From Branchiostoma lanceolatum (lineage: Eukaryota; Chordata; Leptocardii; Amphioxiformes; Branchiostomatidae), in contig NC_089728.1 of assembly GCF_035083965.1 (NCBI RefSeq), forward strand, positions 23,339,881-23,403,880: a stretch of 64,000 nucleotides of DNA. The letters run 5' to 3'. Both the position numbers and the translations under genes were made by a program. The notes beneath the pieces were generated by a model. That model was not told the DNA's origin. It was given only the letters and a program-made list of their open reading frames with translations, and did not search any database. Positions 56,701 through 64,000 of the stretch are shown piece by piece. Each line of letters begins with the position of its first letter. The stretch's first letter is position 1.

Positions 56701-59700
56701 CAGAGAGTAAAACAGACAGAGAGTGAGACAGACAGAGAGTCAGGCAGACAGGGAGTCAGGCACACTGAGAGTCAGACAGACAGAGAGTCATCCAGACAGA
56801 GAGTCAGACGGACAGAGAGCCAGGCAGACAGAGAGTCAGGCAGACAGAGTGTCAGGCAGACAGAGAGTCAGACAGACAGAGAGTCAGACAGACGGACCGA
56901 GAATCAGACAGACAGAGAGCAGGGCAGACAGAGAGTCAGACAGACAGACAGACAGACAGAGAGTCAGACAGACAGAGAGCCAGACAGAGAGACAGAGAGT
57001 CAGACAGACAGATAGTCAAACAGAGAGCCTGGCAAACAAACAGAGAGTCAGACAGACATATAGAGAGTCAGGCAGACAGAGGGTCAGACAGGCAGACAGA
57101 CAGAGAGTCAGGAAGACTGAGAGTCAGGCAGACAGAGAGTCACACAGACAGAGTGTCAGACAGAGGGAGAGCCAGGCAGACACACAGAGAGTCAGACAGA
57201 CAGAGATAGGCAAACAGATAGCCAGATAGAAAGAGTCTCAGACAGAAAGAGATTCAGACAGACAGAGAGTCAGGCAGACAGAGAGTAATGCAGACAAAGA
57301 GTAATGCAGACAGAGAGTCAGACAGACAGAGAGTCAGACAGACAGAGAGTCAGGCAGACAGAGAGTCAGGCAGACAGAGAGTCAGACAGGCAGAGAGTCA
57401 GACAGACAGAGAATCAAGCAGACAGAGAGTAAAACAGACAGAGAGTCAGACAGACAGAGAGTCAGGCAGACAGAGAGTCAGACAGACAGAGATTCAGACA
57501 GACAGAGAATCAGGCAGACAGAGAGTAAAACAGACAGAGAGTCAGACAGACAGAGACTTAGGCAGACAGAGAGTCAGGCAGACAGAGAGTCAGATAAACA
57601 GAGAGTAAAACAGACAGAGAGTGAGACAGACAGAGAATCAGGCAGACAGAGAGTCAGACAGACAGAGAGTCAGGCAGATAGAGAGTCAGACAGACAAAGA
57701 GTAAGGCAGACAGAGAGTCAGGCAGACAGAGAGTCAGATAGACAGAGAGTCAGACAGACAGAGAGTCAGGCACACTGAGAGTCATCCAGACAGAGAGTCA
57801 TCTTGACAGAGAGTCAGGCAGACAGAGAGTCAGACAGACAGAGAGTCAGACAGACAGAGAGTGAGACAGACAGAGAGTCAGGCAGACAGGGAGTCAGGCA
57901 CACTGAGAGTCAGACAGACAGAGAGTCATCCAGACAGAGAGTCAGACGGACAGAGAGCCAGGCAGACAGAGAGTCAGGCACACTGAGAGTCATCCAGACA
58001 GAGAGTCATCCAGACAGAGAGTCATCCAGACAGAGAGCTAGGCAGACAGAGAGTCAGATAGACAGAGAGTAAAACAGACAGAGAGTGAGACAGACAGAGA
58101 GTCAGGCAGACAGGGAGTCAGGCACACTGAGAGTCAGACAGACAGAGAGTCATCCAGACAGAGAGTCAGGCAGACAGAGAGCCAGGCAGACAGAGAGTCA
58201 GGCAGACAGAGTGTCAGGCAGACAGAGAGTCAGACAGACAGAGAGTCAGACAGACGGACCGAGAATCAGACAGACAGAGAGCAGGGCAGACAGAGAGTCA
58301 GACAGACAGACAGACAGAGAGTCAGACAGACAGAGAGTCAGACAGAGAGACAGAGAGTCAGACAGACAGAGAGTCAAACAGAGAGCCTGGCAAACAAACA
58401 GAGAGTCAGAGAGTCAGACACATAGAGAGTCAGGCAGACAGAGAGTCAAACGCAGACAGACAGAGAGTAAGGAAGACTGAGAGTCAGGCAGACAGAGAGT
58501 CACACAGACAGAGAGTCAGACAGAGGGAGAGCCAGGCAGACACACAGAGAGTCAGACAGACAGAGATAGGCAAACAGATAGCCAGATAGAAAGAGTCTCA
58601 GACAGAAAGAGATTCAGACAGACAGAGAGTCAGGCAGACAGAGAGTAATGCAGACAGAGAGTCAGACAGACAGAGAGTCAGACAGACAGAGAGTCAGGGA
58701 GACAGAGAGTCAGGCAGACAGAGAGTAAGACAGGCAGAGAGTCAGACAGACAGAGAATCAAGCAGACAGAGAGTAAAACAGACAGAGAGTCAGACAGACA
58801 GAGAGGCAGGCAGACAGAGAGTCAGACAGACAGAGAGTCAGACAGACAGAGAATCAGGCAGACAGAGAGTAAAACAGACAGAGAGTCAGACAGACAGAGA
58901 CTTAGGCAGACAGAGAGTCAGGCAGACAGAGAGTCAGACAGGCAGAGAATCAGGCAGACAGAGAGTAAAACAGACAGAGAGTCAGACAGGCAGAGACTCA
59001 GGCAGACAGAGAGTCAGGCAGACAGAGAGTCAGACAGGCAGAGAGTCAGACAGACAGAGAATCAGGCAGACAGAAAGTAAAACAGACAGAGAGTCAGACA
59101 GACAGAGAGTCAGGCAGACAGACAGACTGAGAGTCAGGCAGACAGAGAGCCACACAGACAGAGAGTCAGGCAGACAGAGAGTCACACAGACAGAGAGTCA
59201 GGCGGACAGAGAGTCAGACAGACAGAGAGTCAGGCAGACAGAGAGTCAGGCAGACTGAGAGTCAGACAGACAGAGAGTCAGGCAGACAGAGAGCCACACA
59301 TACAGAGAGTCAGGCAGACAAGACAGAGAGTCAGAAAGACAGAGAGCGAGGCAGACAGAGAGCCACACAGCCTGAGAGTCAGGCAGACAGAGAGTCAGAC
59401 AGACGGACAGTCAGGCAGACAGAGAGTCAGGCAGACAGAGAGTAAAACAGACAGAGATTGAGACAGACAGAGAGTCAGGCAGACAGAGAGTCAGGCAGAC
59501 AGAGAGTCAGACAGGCAGACAGACTGAGAGTCAGGCAGACAGAGAGCCACACAGACAGAGAGTCAGGCAGACAGAGAGTCACACAGACAGAGAGTCAGGC
59601 GGACAGAGAGTCAGACAGACAGAGAGTCAGGCAGACAGAGAGTCAGGCAGACTGAGAGTCAGACAGACAGAGAGTCAGGCAGACAGAGAGCCACACAGAC

Positions 59701-62271
59701 AGAGAGTCAGGCAGACAGAGATCTAGAGTCACACAGACAGAGAGTCAGGCGGACAGAGAGTCAGACAGACAGAGAGTCAGGCAGACAGAGAGTCAGACAG
59801 ACAGAGAGTCAGACAGACAGAGTCAGACAGATAGACAGAGAGTCAGACAGACAGAGTCAGACAGACAGAGAGTCAGACAGAGGGAGAGCCAGGCAGACAA
59901 ACAGAGAGTCAGGCAGACACACATTGCGTCAGACAGACAGAGATAGGCAAACAGAGAGCCAGATTGAAAGGGTCTCAGACAGAGAGAAAGTCGGAAAGAC
60001 AGACGGACAGGGAGTCAGGCAGACTGAGAGTTAGACAGACAGAGAGTCAGACAGACAGAGAGTCAGACAGACAGAGAGTCAGACAGACAGAGATTCAGAC
60101 AGACAGAGATTCAGACAGACAGAGTGTCAGACAGACAGAGAGTCAGGCAGACAAAGAGTCAGACAGACAGACAGTCAGGCAGACAGAGAGTAAGACAGAC
60201 AGAGAGTCAGGCAGACAGAGAGTCAGGCAGACGGAGAGTCAGACAGACAGAGAGTAGGACGGACAGAGAGTCAGACAGACAGAGAATAAGAAAGACAGAG
60301 AATCAGACAAACAGAGAGCCTGGCAGACAAAGAGTCAGAAAGACAGAGAGTCAAACAGACAGAGAATCAGACAGACAGAGAGCAGGGCAAACAGAGAGCC
60401 AAGCAGACAGAGAGCCAGACAGACATAGAGTCAGGCAGACAGAGATTCAGGCAGAGAGAGAGTCAGACAGACAGGCAGACAGACAGAGAGTCAGGCAGGC
60501 TGAGAGTCAGACAGACAGAGAGTCAGACAGACAGATAGTCAGGCAGACAGAGAGTCAGACAGACAGAGAGTCAAACAGACCGAGAATCAGTCAGACAGAG
60601 AGCAGGGCAGACAGAGAGCCAGGCAGACAAAGAGCCAGACAGACAGAGAGTCAGGGAGACAGAGTCAGGCAGACAGAGAGTCAGATAAACAGAGAGTAAA
60701 TCAGACAGAGAGTGAGACAGACAGAGAGTCAGGCAGACAGAGAGTCAGACAGACAGAGAGTCAGGCAGATAGAGAGTCTGACAGACAGAGAGTCAAGCAG
60801 ACAGAGAGTCAGGCAGACAGAGAGTCAGATAGACAGAGAGTCAGACAGACAGAGAGTCAGGCACACTGAGAGTCATCCAGACAGAGAGTCATCCAGACAG
60901 AGAGTCAGGCAGACAGAGAGTCAGACAGACAGAGAGTCAGGCAGATAGAGAGTCAGACAGACAGAGAGTCAAGCACACAGAGATTCAGGCAGACAGAGAG
61001 TCAGATAGACAGAGAGTCAGACAGACAGAGAGTCAGGCACACTGAGAGTCATCCAGACAGAGAGTCATCCAGACAGAGAGTCAGGCAGACAGAGAGTCAG
61101 ACAGACGGAGAGTCAGGCAGAGAGAGAGTCAGATAGACAGAGAGTAAAACAGACAGAGAGTGAGACAGACAGAGAGTCAGGCAGACAGGGAGTCAGGCAC
61201 ACTGAGAGTCAGACAGACAGAGAGTCATCCAGACAGAGAGTCAGACGGACAGAGAGCCAGGCAGACGAAGAGTCAGGCAGACAGAGTAACAGGCAGACAG
61301 AGAGTCAGACAGACGGAGAGTCAGACAGACAGAGAGTCAGACAGACCGAGAATCAAACAAACAGAGAGCAGGGCAGACAGAGAGCCAGGCAGACAGAGAG
61401 CCAGACAGACAGAGAGTCAGGCAGACAGAGAGTCAGATAGACAGAGAGTCAGGCAGACAGAGAGTCAGACAGACAGAGAGTCAGGCAGATAGAGAGTCAG
61501 ACAGACAGAGAGTCAAGCAGACAGAGAGTCAGGCAGACAGAGAGTCAGACAGACAGAGAGTCAGACATACAGAGAGTCAGGCACACTGAGAGTCATCAAG
61601 ACAGAGAGTCATCCAGACAGAGAGTCAGGCAGACAGAGAGTCACACAGACAGAGAGTAAGGCAGATAGAGAGTCAGACAGACAGAGAGTCAAGCAGACAG
61701 AGAGTCAGGCAGACAGAGAGTCAGATAGACAGAGAGTCAGACAGACAGAGAGTCAGGCACACTGAGAGTCATCCAGACAGAGAGTCATCCAGACAGAGAG
61801 TCAGGCAGACAGAGAGTCAGACAGACAGAGAGTCAGGCAGAGAGAGAGTCAGATAGACAGAGAGTAAAACAGACAGAGAGTGAGACAGACAGAGAGTCAG
61901 GCAGACAGGGAGTCAGGCACACTGAGAGTCAGACAGACAGAGAGTCATCCAGACAGAGAGTCAGACGGACAGAGAGCCAGGCAGACAGAGAGTCAGGCAG
62001 ACAGAGTAACAGGCAGACAGAGAGTCAGACAGACGGAGAGTCAGACAGACCGAGAATCAAACAAACAGAGAGCAGTGCAGACAGAGAGCCAGGCAGACAG
62101 AGAGCCAGACAGACAGAGAGTCAGGCAGACAGAGAGTCAGATAGACAGAGAGTCATCCAGACAGAGAGTCAGGCACACTGAGAGTCAGACAGACAGAGAG
62201 TCATCCAGACAGAGAGTCAGGCAGACAGAGAGTCAGACAGACAGAGAGTCAGGCAGAGAGAGAGTCGGATA

Positions 62272-62471
62272 NNNNNNNNNNNNNNNNNNNNNNNNNNNNN
62301 NNNNNNNNNNNNNNNNNNNNNNNNNNNNNNNNNNNNNNNNNNNNNNNNNNNNNNNNNNNNNNNNNNNNNNNNNNNNNNNNNNNNNNNNNNNNNNNNNNNN
62401 NNNNNNNNNNNNNNNNNNNNNNNNNNNNNNNNNNNNNNNNNNNNNNNNNNNNNNNNNNNNNNNNNNNNNNN
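62272..62471. other. Assembly gap of exactly 200 N
   Basis: Round-number placeholder between the satellite and the resumed histone array. Confidence 0.99.
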
Positions 62472-62488
62472 CTATACATAGTGATGTT
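62472..62488. other. 17 bases of unplaced sequence after the gap
   Basis: CTATACATAGTGATGTT matches neither the satellite nor the histone unit at this position. Identity with the unit resumes at 62489 (CAAGACACGG, equivalent to base 3134 of unit 1). Confidence 0.8.
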
Positions 62489-62595
62489 CAAGACACGGTT
62501 TAACAATTAAACTGCAGAGTTACACGGTTACACAACCATCATCACTCGTTCTGCCCCCTTCCTTCCATCCAACCTCAGCGCTCATGGCTGCAAAC

Positions 62596-62636
62596 ACATA
62601 CATACATACATACATACATACATACCCCCCCCCCCC
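62596..62636. repeat. (ACAT)7 plus poly-C (12), H3-H2A spacer of the last unit
   Basis: Seventh observation of this variable tract, C count 12. Confidence 0.95.
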
Positions 62637-63052
62637 ATGAAACTTGACACGTATAGTCGTGTGTATTGCGCGTGCCGCACACGTGCCGGACGGTCTATTT
62701 ACCCGGTTACCCAAATGTTGTACAATATGTCAGCGAGCATGACACGGCCACACGACAGATGAAGAAGGAAGTGATATTGCGCTCATTTCTCGTATCATTT
62801 CTCCGATCTCTTCTTGCTCTCGCACTTGATGTGTAACGTTGTCTTAGCTATCAAGGTATGGGGTATGCAACGTGATTGTATTACTAATAATAATGTAAAC
62901 GTTGTCTAGTCTTTGTCTAATATAAGCAGATGCAGTGTGTGTAAGAGATACAAATGTATTAAAGTCTTTTTTTTTCATTTCACCATGAATAGTTAGTCGT
63001 ATGTATGAAGCAAGTGTGAAGATGATACAGTTCCTTTGAAAGGATGTGGGGT

Positions 63053-63068
63053 GGCCCTGAAAAGGGCC
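63053..63068 (-). terminator. Histone 3' stem-loop, H2A of the last unit
   Basis: Intact minus-strand hairpin. The G run just before it has one extra base compared with other units. Confidence 0.96.
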
Positions 63069-63092
63069 TGGGTTTAGGTACACGTCTGGAAT

Positions 63093-63466
<374 letters not shown>

Positions 63467-63723
63467 CTTGTAGTAGTCGATTGATTGGCGTTATACGGGT
63501 AGAAGAATGAATAGACGAAAGGTCCTGCCCAGCCAATTTATACTTCGCCGCTGGATCGACAACTTCCGACAGCGAGCCAATAGAGAGAGATTACTGTGAA
63601 ATGTTCTGCAACGTCCGCACCTTGACTAGACAATCCAGAAGATTTGCATTATTTTCCCCATAAAGAGCCGAGGCGGCGCGAGTGCACCCATTCTTTGCTG
63701 TCTAATACGCCAAGAACCTCATC
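63467..63723. promoter_or_regulatory. Divergent H2A/H2B promoter of the last unit
   Basis: Octamer ATTTGCAT at 63642-63649 and both TATA boxes are present. One G is missing from a GG pair compared with other units. Confidence 0.88.
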
Positions 63724-64000
63724 ATGCCACCAAGTGGAAAAGCCGTCAAAAAGCTGGCAAAGCCAGCCCGCCGGAGACAAGAAGCGTGGAAGGAGGAGAA
63801 AGAGAAGGGAGACCTTCGGCGTCTACATCTACAAGGTGCTGAAACAGGTGCACCCCGACACCGGCGTCTCCAGCAAGGCCATGGGAATCATGAATTCCTT
63901 CGTCAACGACATTTTTGAACGGATCGCCGCAGAGGCCTCTCGACTCGCCAACTACAACAAGCGCTCCACCATCAGCAGCCGCGAGATCCAGACCGCCGTG
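63724..64000 (+). CDS. H2B: Histone H2B of the last unit, partial and frame broken
   Basis: Runs off the window end after about 93 of 120 codons. Two single-base losses in short homopolymers (near codons 9-11 and codon 15) shift the frame in the basic tail; downstream the nucleotide sequence matches intact copies. The first loss is equally explained by a shortened AAAAAA of the 4-6 haplotype. Probable uncorrected sequence. Confidence 0.85.

Larger units (their letters stand above)
33511..62271. repeat. 28.76 kb satellite of a 16-bp monomer
   Basis: The whole block is built from GACAGAGAGTCAGGCA and close variants (GTCAGACA, GCCACACA, GTAAAACA, GTGAGACA, ATTCAGAC, CATCCAGA, CACACTGA). The consensus plus strand has 6 G, 6 A, 3 C and 1 T, so it is 75 percent purine and almost lacks T. 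Variant monomers recur in fixed series, giving a loose higher-order structure. No gene, RNA or transposon is seen inside. Long open frames occur on the plus strand because the monomer has no TAA, TAG or TGA in any frame. They begin mostly at GTG, not ATG, and encode only TESQADRESGRQRVRQ-type repeats. Confidence 0.98.

Noticed and set aside
33511-62271. CRISPR array or other spacer-repeat system
   Set aside because: Adjacent monomers are repeats of one another with no unique spacers, and the host is an animal. It is a satellite.
33511-62271. Coding sequence for a repetitive Arg/Gln/Ser-rich protein
   Set aside because: Open frames lack ATG starts, shift between all three frames and reflect only the stop-free 16-mer. 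Frequent TAA and TGA variants cut them.
33511-62271. Array of Smad-type CAGAC binding sites
   Set aside because: CAGAC is part of the monomer by composition, and there is no promoter or gene next to it to regulate.
62249-62506. Open frames running through the N gaps
   Set aside because: They consist mainly of unknown residues.

Overview
The window holds a tandem array of replication-dependent histone genes from an animal, followed by a very large simple satellite. The genes are intronless, end in the metazoan histone 3' stem-loop instead of a poly(A) signal, and include an H1, an H3.2-type H3, a canonical H2A without an H2A.X tail, H2B and H4. An invertebrate, probably marine, is the best reading. 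I cannot fix the phylum from these conserved proteins.

Layout. Bases 1-711 are single-copy flank with a short minisatellite. At 712 the array starts abruptly, inside the H4-H1 spacer. Six complete units follow (712-32961), each 5373-5378 bp, in the order H1(+), H3(+), H2A(-), H2B(+), H4(+). H2A and H2B are divergent, and H3 and H2A converge. A seventh unit starts at 32962 and is cut at 33410 by a 100-base gap. A 28.76 kb block of a 16-bp GA-rich satellite fills 33511-62271. A second gap, of 200 bases, comes next. The array resumes at 62489 in the H3-H2A spacer and runs to the window end with H2A and a partial H2B. The H1 and H3 genes expected between the two broken ends (about 1.97 kb of unit) are absent.

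How it works together. Each unit encodes one set of the four core histones plus linker H1. All copies of H1, H2A, H2B and H3 encode identical proteins, and H4 has two alleles. H3, H4 and the H2A/H2B pair have recognisable TATA-like and CCAAT boxes, and H2B also has the classic octamer ATTTGCAT. H1 lacks a clear TATA box, and most of its upstream region lies within a 308-bp inverted-repeat element. Each gene ends in a 16-nt stem-loop followed by a purine-rich downstream element, the sites for SLBP and U7 snRNP in 3' processing.

Units differ mainly in the length of two poly-C tracts. A small set of substitutions splits them into a 1-3 group and a 4-6 group. H4 of units 1 and 3 carries Ala at the normally invariant Gly48. 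The last part of the window (after 62489) differs from the other units only by homopolymer-length indels, which break the H2A and H2B frames and look like uncorrected long-read errors. I found no convincing new gene system. The most interesting items are the H4 Gly48Ala mosaic, the inverted-repeat element at the H1 promoter, and the satellite block lying between two gaps in the histone array.
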